In this document: piece by piece, positions 33,601 to 47,100 of the stretch
How positions within the stretch are numbered: the stretch's first letter is position 1
Layout: each line of letters begins with the position of its first letter
Assembly (NCBI RefSeq): GCF_030704535.1
Contig: NC_081820.1
Coordinates: 24,236,001-24,300,000 of the forward strand
DNA length: 64,000 nt
Direction: 5' to 3'
Origin: Vitis vinifera
Lineage: Eukaryota; Streptophyta; Magnoliopsida; Vitales; Vitaceae
Notes under the pieces: generated by a model
Databases searched by the model: none
Told to the model about the DNA's origin: nothing
What the model saw: only the letters and a program-made list of their open reading frames with translations
Translations under genes and position numbers: made by a program

Positions 33601-33689
33601 ATCGAAATGTGAAGAGAACTTCTCGGGTTGAGAGTTCTTCTTTAAGTAGTGAACTGAACCAGTTGGATGTGTTATATGCCAGGGGCTAA
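30604..33689 (+). CDS. PDV1: PDV1, plastid division protein of the outer envelope
   Basis: Exon 1 is 30604-30906 and exon 2 is 33159-33689, phase 0. The 2252-bp intron has GTGAGT and TTTTACAG borders. The product is 277 aa (Arabidopsis PDV1 is 272). The start MKWEMEIEEIEA matches the plant consensus MxEMEIEEIEA. Highly conserved runs are EKIWDLHDKLSDAIH (15-29), IQEAKSLNAIRTALENLEDQ (77-96) and IARLEQSRIVLAIRLSEHHG (115-134), in the coiled-coil cytosolic part that recruits the dynamin ARC5/DRP5B. One membrane span is at about 206-225 (GGILGNAALVAVSMLALLHL). The tail ends LDVLYARG; the terminal Gly, needed in Arabidopsis PDV1 to bind PARC6 in the intermembrane space, is present. No lesion is seen. 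The intron is much longer than the coding sequence and carries repeat-like DNA. Confidence 0.96.
30907..33158 (+). other. Long single intron of PDV1
   Basis: 2.25 kb. The part at about 31970-32870 is less AT-rich than the rest, without open frames of note (for example GGGTACCCGAGTTCCTCTGA, about 32228-32247). It may be an old retroelement fragment; no terminal repeats were found. Confidence 0.5.
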
Positions 33690-35376
33690 GGTGAAAACTT
33701 GAACTCTTTAGCAAAATTGTTAATTGATAGGAGGCTGTGTTGTTGTTATCATTCAGAAAATCTTTATTCTCTTTCTAATTTGTACCACGAAGCCTTTGAG
33801 ATATGTCTGGTCACTGCATTTAGAGCATCTGTTAGTTTCCATACTATGAACAAAATTCCATGTACAGCAGGAACTTCAGGCCTATTAAAAATGTAGGAGG
33901 CTTGGATTTACTCAAGCCCTCCTCAGAAAATGGGGTCTTCACCAGATTCACTGTAAGTTCTCATATTCAGAAACAAATGTCAATCACAATCTGAAGTTTT
34001 TGGAATGTAAAGCCCAATATGCTTCTTTTCATCCTCACAGCTCCTTCCATGATCTGTTCCCAGAAATGGCCGCTTGGCATTCAGGTGGATTATTGGAACA
34101 TATTTTTTAAATGTGAATTTTCAATCTTGTTGTAGACCCAAGCAAAACGCTCCTTCTATTATTTAGATCCTACCCAATTTACAAAATCAATTCAAGGTAC
34201 CGATCTTTCTGTTATGTACATACTAACCCAGATCTACGAACTTTTAACAAAGGAGATTTTCAATGACTAGGTCGATTGCTCAAAAAGAGGTTTTGTATAC
34301 AAAGGGAAAACAAAATGTATAGCCCGAAAGAGGGGAAATACGAAAGAAGTGTTCTCTTATCTAGATCCGACCCTATTTATAAAATCGATTAAAGACATTG
34401 ATCCTGATGACAAACTTTTAACAAAGGAGCTCCGATTTCCTTCTTTCCACAAAGTCCAAAAAATACACAACAGACCAGCTCTCCAAAAAAGAAGCACAAT
34501 GTGGCCCATTTAGCAATATGGGCCACATAATTGGGCTTTGTTTTCGCTTGTATGTCTGCTGTTTTCCATCTTCATCAAGACAAAAACACAAATATTTTTC
34601 GGGTTAATCCGATAATTAGAGTTGTTAATCTCTACTTTAAATCTAGGTCAACCCTAATCTCCTATTAATGACACATGAACCACCCCCTAATCAATTAGGG
34701 TTCACACAAAGAAACAAAAATGAGGGAGGAAAGTGGCAACACGTTATCGGCTTAAAAAGGCCAAGGCCGAAGGAATGTCGGAAAGTAAGTTTGTTTTGTT
34801 TTGCCTTTCTTGACCACACTCGAAGCAAAAAGTCCAAAGTTTGAAAACATAATTAGCCTTTTCAGTTATAGCTTAGTGTGTAAACACTTTCTTTGACTTC
34901 CCACTGGATCCATTGAAAAGCAAAAACAAAAACATATCTATATATTTATAAAAACAAAAAGAAAAGTCTGTTTGGACAACAAGAAAACATGCTTCTTTTC
35001 CTGTCCACACACACCCCCATTTTTTCTTGTTCGTAATCTTTTTTTGCGATCTCCGTTGGACACGACAGCCCCTTTTTTGGGTGCAAAATGTCAACCAATT
35101 CTCGGATTTGGTCAATCCATGGAAGAAAATTCCTCATTGTTCTCTACGTTCCATGTGGATTTTGCGAGTCAAATTGTCTTCTATTTTCGTAGTCGACTCA
35201 TTTCAACCACTCGATTTGATTTGTGTCGTGACGCATGCATGTACGCGTTATATCTAACACACACCGTCAAATACGTCAAGAAAAATTCAAATCTTTGAAA
35301 AATAAAGTTGAAAAATATATGAATTTACGAGTCATGGTACGATGAAAATGATAAATGAAGATGACTTAACGACTTA
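33690..35376. other. Intergenic region after PDV1
   Basis: 3' UTR of PDV1 for the first few hundred bases. The rest has no convincing gene. TTGAC/GTCAA W-box cores recur at 35080-35290. Two related stretches (AGATCC.ACCC.ATTTA.AAAATCGATT at about 34165 and 34363, each followed by CTTTTAACAAAGGAG at about 34241 and 34416) mark a local duplication about 190 bp apart. Confidence 0.5.
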
Positions 35377-35495
35377 AAGCCTGTTTGATAGTGATTTTAA
35401 AAAGTATTTTTAATCTTTTTAACAGTTAAAAAATTTTATCATTCGAGTGTTAAAAATACTAAAAAAAAAATTTTAAATCACTATCAAATATACTC
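35377..35495. mobile_element. Tourist-like MITE, copy E
   Basis: 119 bp flanked by TTA (35374-35376 and 35496-35498). Left end AAGCCTGTTTGATAGTGATT; right end is the complement of GAGTATATTTGATAGTGATT. Same family as 16611-16842. Confidence 0.75.
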
Positions 35496-35749
35496 TTAAT
35501 TAAATTAAAAAATTATTTTTATTAGAAAAAATATTTTCTAACGTTAAAAAAGTGTTTATAATTCTTTAAAAACCCGAAGCCAAACATTAAATCTATAATT
35601 ATACCGTTAATTTCAAAATTATAAATTTTTATTCCAAGGGGAACAAGATTTGAGTTGGATGATTCCTTTTTCCTTTTTTTTTTTATCTACTTTTTTTTTA
35701 GGATAAGGTTGATCACATGATTTGGGTGATGAAATGTGTAAGCTAAATT

Positions 35750-36210
35750 CATGAAGAATGCCTTCGTTTCCACCGGATTGGGAAACACATTAATGCCACC
35801 CACCATAATCCATGGGAACACTTCCCTTGATAATTTGAATGCCAGTCACGCGCCTGATGAGGCACGTGGATTGCATGATTCCCACACCAGTACAAAGTTC
35901 AACTACCACAGAACTCCGGGGACCCACAAGCCTGCTCCTCACCCGCGGTTGGCCCAATCACTGCACGCGCATGTAAACGCGTGGGGGATGCATCTGACAA
36001 AGAGTCAGCACAGAGTGTGAGCCACCCTCAAACACGCGCCCCACATTCCAACTCCTCTCCCACTTGTCGGCTGATGGAAAGTGTGGAATTGTGTGGGCCG
36101 CACCACCCACCTATTCACATGACTTGTGTAAATATCATCATACCTTTTTCCTGTTCCACGTGGCTATGTTGGAGCTTCCTTAACTTTCCCTTGGTTGCCA
36201 CGTGGCAGTT
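35750..36210. promoter_or_regulatory. GC-richer island with three G-boxes
   Basis: CACGTG at 35873, 36157 and 36199, the last two 42 bp apart. Composition is clearly different from the AT-rich flanks on both sides. An open frame (35751-36020, 89 codons) matches no family I know. It could be a promoter without an annotated gene, an old coding relic, or a non-coding transcript. Confidence 0.35.
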
Positions 36211-38487
36211 TAAATATTACAATAAATTCTTGGAAAATAATAAAAACATCCTTATATTTTTGGTAGCATGCATTTTTTATTTTTTATTTTTATAATAATA
36301 TTATTCCATTTGTGTAATTGACTTTGATAATGTATAAAATAAAAAATAATAATATAGTCATTAAAATTGGAAAAAAAAAAAGTATATTCTTTTTCTATAT
36401 ATTGGGCTTCACAATTGATTTTAATTTCGATAATTATAAAATAAATTTTAAATTTTTAAATCCATTTTCTATCACATGGGTTTTTAGGAACATTATAGCA
36501 TTGTTGTTTTACAATGGTAGAATCATTGATAAATGTAATAATCAAATTTTCTTATATTCATCAAATATTACTTTTTACATTTGAGATACTCTGGTTATGT
36601 TCGGTTTCAAAAAATATTAAAGGAAGGAAATTGATTTTCTCATATTTAATTTCACAATAAAAAATGAGAAAAATTAAATTAAATTAATTGTAAATTTATA
36701 TATTTTAGAATTATATAATTTTTATAAATTTGAAAAAATATATAAAAACAATTTATTAGCTTTTAATTTATTTTCTTTTTTCTCAAATTTTTCAGAACCA
36801 AACATCAATTAATAAAAAAATTTAGTATTATTATTGATTGAAAATTATGCTATTTCCTTTCAATGGTACATTAATTTTTACAAAATTAGTGGGGCCATTT
36901 TGGGATATTCAATAAAATATGTGTTGGGTTCACTAGTACCTTTTCATATTAATTTATTCTCAACCAAACACACCTCAACATGATTTGAAATTCATGCAAT
37001 TCTGCATTTTTTCCCCCAACATTGTCATTAGTATATTATAAATAATTTGACTTTTATTTATTTATTTATTTATTTATTTTATTTTCATACCATGGCCCAT
37101 AGAAAGATGGAAGGGGGTCTATTAATCTAACACCTTTGCTTTGCTTAGAGGTTAGTCTACCAATCGAGGGTCCACAACTGGCACAAGAGGGCAAAGATAG
37201 TACATGTACCATGTGGTTAATGAAGATCCTTTTCCTTTTTTAATGGTCAACACTACAGGATTAGATGGTTGAGCTATACATTCTTAATGATTCCCACTCT
37301 TTTTCCACAATTTTGTGGACCATATTTTATCATTTTTAGCAACCTTTTTTTTTCAAAGATCTCTCACTTTGGATCTATTAATTTTGTCAAGAGAAATGGT
37401 ACAAATGCTTTGAATCAAATGATCAAATCCATTTTTGAATTGAATTTTTTATTAGAAAGAAAAAAATATTAAAAAATGGCACCCACCAAAAAAATTTTGA
37501 TCATCTTTTTGTCATTTTATCATAAGATTTTGTGCTTTTGACTTGGAAAATTTTGGGAAGAAAATTCCAAAGAAATTTGAGGTGAGTTGTCTAGAGTTTA
37601 ATTTGAAGATATTTTTGTATTTTTTTTATTTAAAATAGTTTTTGTTTTTCAAAGTTCAAAGGATATGAATGTGTTGGGTAATTGTTTTTGAAAACATGTT
37701 TATATTCTCCTAAATATAAAAATAAAATAAATAAATAAATAAAAACAAAAATACATGTTTAGTAATCATAAAATAAAAAATTGTTTTACAGTTTTTAAAA
37801 ATAAAAACTACGGGTATTTTCAAAGAACATCTTTTTATTATTTTCACTTGTTTTCTAATAATTATTTTAAAAAATAATTATATAAATAAGAAGAATGAAT
37901 AAAAATAAAGTCCTACATATAAAAATTATTTTTAAAATATAGAAAATGTGTTAAAAATATCTCTAAGTTCTCAAATAGATATTAGTTTTATAAAACATTA
38001 AATAACAATTTTTAAAAATTGATTTTTAAAACTATTTTTGAAAATAGTTACTAAGCGGGACTTAGAATTTATTTATTTTTTGTGAAAATTTCTATGAACC
38101 CCTTATGTACTAATTTAATTACTCTTTTGAATAAATTCAATGCGGATGGCCTCTCAATCTAATGTGTACTACTTTGAATGTTACTAAACAAGTTTATTAG
38201 TGTGAGTTTGTGAGTCAACTCCATAATAATTGTAATGGGAAGATTAGGCCATGAGTTGGACTTTATGTCTTTCCAAACTTATAATTTTTCCAATATTCAT
38301 TAATAAAATGATAAATGAAGATGCTAGCAATATTACCTCATGTCATAATCTTGTATCTTAATGCCTAACATATGATTTGTATTTTTTTTTTTAAATTACT
38401 ATAAATATTTTTATTATTAGAAAATGTTTCAAATTTATATTTAGCATGCACATAAAGATTCATCACATGTAATACAATACTTATTCC
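36211..38487. other. AT-rich intergenic region
   Basis: No gene is recognised. It contains a (TTTA)n microsatellite at about 37054-37082 and a long family-2 repeat (37668-38063). Confidence 0.6.
37668..38063. repeat. Long MITE-like repeat (family 2)
   Basis: Starts TGTTGGGTAATTGTTTTTGA and ends ATAGTTACTAAGCGGGACTT. Interior blocks (TCAAAGAACATCTTTTTATT, AATAATTATATAAATAAGAA) follow the family order of 12514-12904 read in the opposite orientation. Confidence 0.45.
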
Positions 38488-38968
38488 AAAAATAATTTTT
38501 TTATTAAAAAATATTAGGGTATCATTTCCATAGGCTATTGAACTTGCACACGGTTGAAATGGATAATAAAATTTAAACGATCAAATGAAGAAATGTATAG
38601 GATCAATTTAATTTGCATTCAAAAGTTGAGTATTTAAAAAAATAATTAAAACCCACAATGCTTCTTTCAAAAATAATTTTTTATTCAAAAATATTAGAGT
38701 ATCGAACTTGTAGTCTCGACACTTGAAATATATAATAAAATGTAAGCAATTAAATAAAGAAATGTATAGGGTCGAATTTGATTTGCATACAAAAGTTGAG
38801 TATTTGAAAAAAAATATTAAAACATACGATACTTATTCCAAAAATAATTTTTTATTGAAAAATATTATAGTATCGATTTTATCAGCTATTGAACTTGCAG
38901 TCTCGACGGTTGAAATGTATAATAAAATATAAACTATCAGATGAAGAAATACATAGGATCATATATAA
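38488..38968. repeat. Tandem triplication, about 171-181 bp per unit
   Basis: Units start at 38488, 38669 and 38840 with AAAAATAATTTTTTATT. Each then has AATATTA.AGTATC, GAACTTG, TTGAAAT.TATAATAAAAT and GAAGAAAT or a close variant. Unit 2 lacks about 10 bp. The third ends near 38968. Confidence 0.85.
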
Positions 38969-39540
38969 GAAACATTATAAATTCAAAGTTATTTAACCCT
39001 AATCACTCTCAAATGCCCATAAAATTTCTAATGAACAAAAAAAAAAAAAAAAAAATACGAAGAAAAATCTTGGATCGGTAGAAAGAAGACATTGATCAAG
39101 TAAGATATGAATTGACCAGACAAGGGCGTGAACTCTAGGAAAAGGCCACCACAAGCACAATAAATTTGGAAGTGAATGTAAGTTAGTTGTACAAGATCCA
39201 CTTGAGATCGACCCAAGTGGGGACCAAGAAAACTCCCTTGGACAACAATACCAATTTCAAAATATTTTAAAAATAATAATAATAAAATTAAAAAGCAGGT
39301 GAAGAGTGGTCGTTGTACATTAAATTACAATACAACATACACTGCGAAAGAGACCTAAATTCAGAAGAAACCATGCAAGTTGATCTCTATTTCTCACCTC
39401 TTTTCCCCTTAAAAGCCTGCCATTTTTTCAGCCCTACACCCCTCTCTGCTTTTACTCTGCCTTTTTTGCTGCTCTATTTCTAACTATACAAAATGACAGC
39501 TATTTTTTATTTATTTTTTCCAATATTTTTCAAAACAAAA
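38969..39540. other. Intergenic, CT-rich patch
   Basis: No gene. A pyrimidine-rich stretch (about 39388-39480) interrupts the AT-rich background. Confidence 0.4.
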
Positions 39541-40650
39541 CATTTGAATAAATAAATAAAAATAATAATTTCTACCTTTTCTTTTACTAAAGATATCAAA
39601 ATCTCATTGTGGGTATTTTTGGGTATTTCAAGATTCCAAATGCTTTGGAAGTAATCATTTTTTCATTAAAAATTAATGGGTTATTTGATTGAAAAGGAAA
39701 AATAACTTTTTTTGACAAAAATACCCTTCAATAAATTTTTAATCATTATCCAAAATTAAATACTTGTTTATAAAAAAAAGGTAAAAATGTCAAAATGAGG
39801 TTATATGTATAATTTTTAATACATAATTTATTTTTTTTTCAAATAAGGGCATTATTTCATTCCTTTTAATCAAGTATTTAAAAATAATAATAATAATAAT
39901 AATAATAAAACATTCGATTTAAAATCAAAATGTCATTGTGGGTATTTAAGATTTCAAATGTTTTGGAACTAATAATTTTTTCCTTCTCTAAAAAAAATAA
40001 TGGGTTATTTAATTAAAAACGGATTGTTTTTTGACAAAAATACCCTTCAATAATTTTTTACTAAACATTTGAATAAATAAATAATAATAATAATTTCTAC
40101 TTTTTCTTTTACTAAAGATATCAAAATCTCATTGTGGGTATTTTTGGGTATTTAAGATTCCAAATGCTTGGGAAGTAATCATTTTTTTCATTAAAAAATA
40201 ATGGGTTATTTGATTAAAACGGAAAAATAACTTTTTTTGACAAAAATACCCTTCAATAAATTCTTAATTATTATCTAAAATTAAATAATTTTTTATTAAA
40301 AAAATTAGATAAAAATGTCAAAATGAGGTTATATGCATCATTTTTAATATATAAAATTATTATTTTTTCAAATAAGGGTATTATTTCATTCCTTTTAATC
40401 AAGTATTTAAAAATAAAATAAAATAACATTTGATTTAAAATCAAAATGTCATTGTGGGTATTTAAGATTTCAAACGCTTTGGAACTAATAATTTTTTTCC
40501 TTCCTTAAAAAAAATACCCTTCAATAATTTTTTAATTATTATCTCAAATCAAATATTTTTTTTATAAAAAAAAAACAATACATTAAAATTATTTTCTAAA
40601 ATAAAGGTATTATTTCATTTCTTTTAATCAAATATTTCAATAATAATAAT
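39541..40650. repeat. Higher-order tandem repeat, about 525-bp unit with two half units
   Basis: The large unit starts CATTTGAATAAATAAATAA at 39541 and 40066. Inside, CAAAATCTCATTGTGGGTAT occurs at 39597 and 40132, and the diverged half CAAAATGTCATTGTGGGTAT at 39926 and 40442. Each is followed by AATGGGTTATTT and GACAAAAATACCCTTCAATA. An ABAB order shows an early half-unit doubling followed by a later doubling of the pair. An (AAT)n tract lies at 39884-39908. Confidence 0.85.
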
Positions 40651-43600
40651 TATTATCCAATTTAAAAATGTACTTTTTAGCATATTTTAAAAGAGGTTTT
40701 GCCATATTAGACATAAATTAAATGTGACATATGCCCAAAATTCATATTATAAAAATTTTAGGGTATCAAAGAAACCCATGAATTAAATTAATTTTTGTCA
40801 TAAATAATTTAGACAAAACCTCCAACATATTCCCAATAAATAAAATTTTGGAATAATTTTTTTTAAAATATATATATATATATTTATAAATGGATAGAGA
40901 TGAAGGGGATCTCATGGCATTAAACCAGGTGAAGTGAGGAAGTGTGTGCCCTCATGTCTTCCCAAATAAATACTGTACAGAGTAACAGTCTCCACAGGCC
41001 ACTGAATACAGTGAATTTAGATTTTTATCACAGTGCCTATAGTAATTTATAAGCACTTTTCTTTTTGTGTTTTTCAGTGGAATTTTCTATTTTGTATCTG
41101 CCAAAAATATTTATACTTTTTGGCTTTTGTGGGAGACTTTTTCTTTTTTAAAACTATCTGAGAAAAATAAATAAAAAGACAAATTTTTTATTTTGCTTGT
41201 CTCAATGCCAAGATCTCCCTGGATGGCCCTGGTTTTGCCAACACTTTTTTTTTTTAATTATATTTTTTTATATCAACTTTTCTTATTTAATTTTATTAAA
41301 AATTGATATGTGTGATGTCATTGATTTGACCAAATTTATCTCTGCCATAGAAAAGTCAAAAACTCTTTTTTAAATTGAAGAAAAATTCATATAATTATTT
41401 AATTATTTTTATTCAAAACAAAATTTACCTCAGAATGGATTTTAATATTAAAAATGTGAAAAAATAAGTTTTTATAGGAGTTATATTTTGAATTATTTAA
41501 AATATTTTTATATTAAATAAAAATTTTAAAATATCATTAATAACTTTCAAAAATAATTAATAAGAATATGTTTGACAATATTTTTTTAGTAAAAATATTT
41601 TCTTTAAAAGCGTTTTTAGGAGATCACATATCTAATGTTTCTTCAAAAAAACACTTCAAGTAATTTTTGAACTATTTAAGTGATTTTTAAAATTTTTAGA
41701 AGCATTTTTAAAATTTTTTTCAAATATTTAAATTTTTTTCAAATATTTTTTAGATTAAAAGTGCTTTCTAAAATCACTATAAAAAAACTTTAACTTTGAT
41801 TTTAATTTCCAGCTAAAATTTAGTTTAAAATAGTTTTTTATTTTTTTACCTTTAAGTAGAAGTTAAAATTAAAAGTGATAATTTTTAATATTTATATTTG
41901 AAAATTTTCTTTAAATATAAAATAACTTCTTATATTGATTAAAATAGAAGTTGTACAATAATTATCAATTTTGTTTTTTTCATATTAAGTTTTTATATAC
42001 AATAAAATCTTAATATTTTTAATAATGCTACTTTCTTTTTACCACCTATATTTGATTCTTGGAGGAAAATATGAAAAAAAGGAAAAATAAGAAATAATTT
42101 TAAAATTAATAAATTATTGTTTTATAATTTCTTGAACTTTTTTAACTTATTTGATATTTTTATACAAAGATTAAATAATTTAAAAATATATAAATTTCTT
42201 AATAATTTTAATTATATTTAACTTCTTTTTTTTTTTTTTTACTATTTTACATAATAAAGCAAAACAATAAAAAATCCTTCTCCTTAACAATTTTTTTTTC
42301 TTTCCCATAAACCAAACATAGCCTTTCTCTTTTAAATTTTCCAATATCTCTTGTTTGAATTGATGTCACTTGGAGGAGGAAATTATTAAAAGGAAAATAA
42401 ATGAATAAGCCTATCCAAGACCATAGCCTAGGTCAAAACCCATCCATTAAATCTTGAATATTAATTTAGAAAGAAAAAAAAAGAGATTAAAAATACTATT
42501 ATATAAGATAAAGATGAATGATTAAAAGAAGTTGGTAAAAATTAAATAATTTGGCATATGTCAGTTACTTTTCACTTGCTAAAAGTGATCAGTTAGGATC
42601 ATAATGACACCCAACTTGTCTGTATGACCCATTGACCTCACTGTGAAAGCACTTACATCAATCAAGCCTTAGTAAGATAAAGAAGGAAACATCATAAGTG
42701 AACTCAACACTTCATTAAAATTAATTAATTAATTAATTAATAATTGCAATTAAAAATCTAAACAAAAATATTATTATATAATAATAAATTTTCAAGAACA
42801 CCCAACAATCATTTCATGATGATTATTCACCAAACATGCTCCAATGTGTTGTGCCACTTCTCTTAATTTCATGCTCTGTGCCTCTCTGAAACCAACCCTT
42901 TTTGTATTATTTATTTATTTTATTTTATTTTATTTTTATTTTTTTTTTGGGTTTTTGGTTGGTACTTGGTGATAAGTTTGTGGACAGAAATCTCACCAAA
43001 ATGTGATGATTTTGAAGAAGGGTAGGTATTGTGGTAGGAGGACAAGCCAAAGACCAACCATTTAGTGGCATAGGTCATTAATGGGGATCACCCAATTTTC
43101 AAAACAAGATTGGCAAACCCAAAAATCTACACTTACATTAAAAGGGTTTGTGCTTCTCTTCTTATGGGTGATTTCTCTATAAATGTTTGTATGAATTTGT
43201 TCCCAACAACCTTTTGATCATTCATTGTAATTAGTGGGTTGTCATGTATTTAAGAGTGGGTTGGGGAATGATTTTGAAATGAATTAAACGTGTTTTTTTA
43301 ATATTTGAAAGTGTATTTTTTTTATATAAAAATTAGGTATTTTGTAAATTTTATTAAAACTATAAAAATTCAATTTTTTCCTCAATAACTACTTAGTGGA
43401 TGATTATTCTAAAAATCTTTTTTTTTTATCAAAATGTTTTTTAATTCATATTTAAATACTAAATGATTTTCTTTAAAAGTGTTTATAATATAAGCACTAT
43501 CGTTGAAAATACTACATAGCATTTTAATGAAAATCACTTCTAAACATATTTCTGATAAATTTATTTATGATCTTATAAGGCTCTGTTTCATTTTTTTAAA

Positions 43601-44124
43601 GTTAAATGACTTTTTGCTTTTAATTCAATAAGAATTTTTTGTATTTATTTAGCCAAGATGGGATTGGTTTTTTTGAGAAGTAAAAGAAATATATAAATTA
43701 AATCACAATTTCTTTTTATATATTTGGGTAATATTGTTAAAAAAAAGAAAGAAAAAAAAGCTTGTAGCTTAAGAAAACTTAGAAAAGTTTTATAAAAAAA
43801 TTAGAAATATATCATTTTTTTCTTTTTTAAGCTCTACTTTGACTTATGGAGAAAGCCACTTTATATTTAATAATCATACTACTAATATAGCCTTTTAAAA
43901 ATTGTGATTTTAGCAGCAATTTCAACTTTTAATTAAAACTAAAAAAAAAAAAATTATTTTAAACATGTTCTAATTTTATTAGAAGATTTTTGAGTTGAGA
44001 AAGACCTTCCTATTGAAGACATGAAAATATCGTTTTTCTAATAAGCCATTTGTCACTTAAAAATTGTCGCATTAGCTTTAACTTCAACTTCTCACTAAAG
44101 CTATAAATAAAAAATTAGTCAATT

Positions 44125-44155
<31 letters not shown>

Positions 44156-47100
44156 ACTTCGTTAAGTAGTTTAAAGTAGGTGAGTATTTAAATCTAAGCC
44201 CTTGTTTGGATAGCTCTTTATTCTTTATTTTAATTAAAAATAGAGAAAAAGAACCTAAAAATTTAAAAGAGACTATACCTATAAGATAAAAATATATCTA
44301 AATATAAAAACAACTTTTTGTATAAGGCAAAAGGATCTTATATAAAAAGCAACAATATGATATCTTTTTTGTCAAGCTCTTTTTCAAGCTAGAAGCACTT
44401 TCATGATATGTTATTCAAACACGCTCCATATGCCACTAAAACAACTTGCATAAAAGATAACGTTATGCCATCTTTTCATATCGAACTTTTTTTTTTTTAA
44501 GTTGGAAGCATTTTTTATAATATTACCCTCACATACGGTAAAGTTTTTTTTCACTTCCTACGAAGTAGACCAAACCAAACGGTCCAAACCTAAAAGTCAT
44601 TTTTAAAGTTGAAAAGAACATGCTTTTGTACAAAATACCCCAAAGAAATTAGGGCTCAAGATTAGTTTTTGAAAACATTTTTTAAAAATAATTTTCATCT
44701 ATTTTCAAGAATAGAATTCGATTTAAGAACTCAAATATAAAAAATAATTTTCCTAACCATTTTTCCATAAAAATATTACACCATTGTGTAACGATTTGCA
44801 CTTAATTATGTGTAGATTTTGTTTAAAAGGACCCTTATAATTAAAAAATACATCTAATAGATTGAAATAAGTCTATATGTATATAACTCTAAGAACACGT
44901 GAGACATCACAATCACCTGCATGTAAACACAACGTCCTTATTGTATCATATAAGATTATATAGTCAAATAGACAAATACTCCTTATGGGGTTAAATAAAC
45001 TCCTATACCAGAATTGAGAATTAGTTTTTTTTACCATTTATAACGATTTGTATCAAATCGTGTAAATTTTGTCTACTTTGAACTGAAATGGTCAAGGTTT
45101 AAAATACATTTATAAGGTTATAAAAAATTCATATATATATAGTATAAAAAACTTTATTTATTATCCTTAAAAAATTACTTTTTATCAAAATATATATATT
45201 CTAAGTTTAAAAACTATTTCTCGCTTTAAATAACAAAAAACCTTGTTTCAAAAAAATAAAATTCTTGGAAGATATTAAATTATAGTATGCATTCCAATAC
45301 AGGACGAACCTTACATTGATCTATAATTGCACCCAACTGATCTTCCCAATAATGCTATTTAACACTTACACACATCAACAATCCTAGGGGAGCACACACG
45401 AAGTTTCCCCCCATTAAAAATTAAAACTAATCTAGACACGTGACCAACTTGAACTCCTCTTCACTTCGTCTCCATTCACACGTTCAATCATTTCGTCTCC
45501 GCAGAACAAATAATTGATGCATGCAAAGATGGGTGGAAATTAACAAAATCAGAGAGACAAGTAAGAAATAAGCCATCAATTTCAGAAGGTGGCCCCTCAC
45601 CTAAACGGAAACCCGTGTTCTGATGGCCGCGTTTATAGCATGCTACATCCATAATACCATAATACTACGCTTTATAATTTTTGGCGTTATCGAGAGCGTT
45701 TAGGAAAGGCCTAAGTTTGTGACAACTAATTAGCTAATTTAAATTTTATCTTATAACAAGAAAACAAAAAAAAAAAAAAAAATCTCTGTTCAAGAGATAT
45801 ATGGAGTAGTATTAGGAAACACTTAAAGTATGTGACAAATTGGTAGCTATAATTTGTATTTTGTTTTATAATTAAAAAAAGGCACATTTTTTATGATGTG
45901 GGAGATGGGACGTTGCTCAAGCTCAATCATATTTTCAGTTTTTTTTTGCTTTTACCAACCGGCAGCCATATCAGAGGGACCATTTCCTCTATGGGTGGGT
46001 ACCATTCTAGCTACATAAGGGAAAAAAAAGGTCTTGATGCATGTAAAGAATTTTTCAAAGTTGTAATGCTCTTTTCACATTCTTTGTATACGCCTCAAAA
46101 TAAACTTTAATGATGGGTGTGGAGAACCGTCGTTGGATTTGATTGATTGATACGTGATTAATTTAAAAAAATTAAATGAGTGCTTGATATATAAATTTAT
46201 CAACAAGTAACGACAAAATGTATTACTATTTATACATTTATAAAAGATAGATTTTTTAAGAATAAAATTGATGTTTTTTTGAGTGTTTTGAGTAATAATT
46301 GAAAATAAAAAATATATTTTTTTTAAATAAATGTCTCATTTATCAAGAAAAATTGTCCTCGGATCATTTTTTTTTATTTTATTTTTTATTTTTTCAAAAT
46401 TTTCAAGATCCAGAATAATAGTCCATGCAAAACCAATTTATGATTTTTATTTTTATTTTCTTCTTTTTATATTAGTTTTGGGATTTAGAGGGAAGATAAG
46501 GAACTTTTTTTTGCTTAAAATATTAGCAAATTGGGAGAAAATTTTGAATTTGTTATTTTTATTTATTTTTTATTTTCTTATACTTTTATGATCTAGTTGA
46601 AGTGTATGAAATAAATTACTTTAAAAAAACTTTGAATATTTCTTACACTTATTTCTCTTTTTCCTTCATACATTCATGATTTAAACAATATATATAAATG
46701 ACTTATTTTTCTTCACTTACTCAAAACATTCACAATCCCTATAAAGAATTTAGATTCCTTCATACGTTTTTTTAAATTCCTTTCCCAATACTTTCGATAG
46801 CATAGACAAAAGGCGAGAAACAAATCCATTCACAAGTGCCAAAAAAAAATGTACAATTGCCCACAAAATTCTCCCACATTTTGATTAAAACTTTGAAGAT
46901 GTGTTCATCACCTTTTTTCCGTACATGAAACCTACCAAATACAATCTCAATTGTCACATTACCCAAAAAGAAAAAACCTTCTATATCAATTGGTCATGGA
47001 CATAATTATTAGCCATATTTTTAGTATTTCCCTTCCTCTATGTGCCCAAATCATGTGATTGTAGGACTGCTATTTCCCATCTCTATTATTATAATGAAAA

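Noticed and set aside
35751-36020. 89-codon open frame
   Set aside because: No family resemblance and no clear gene structure; recorded only as part of a GC-richer island.
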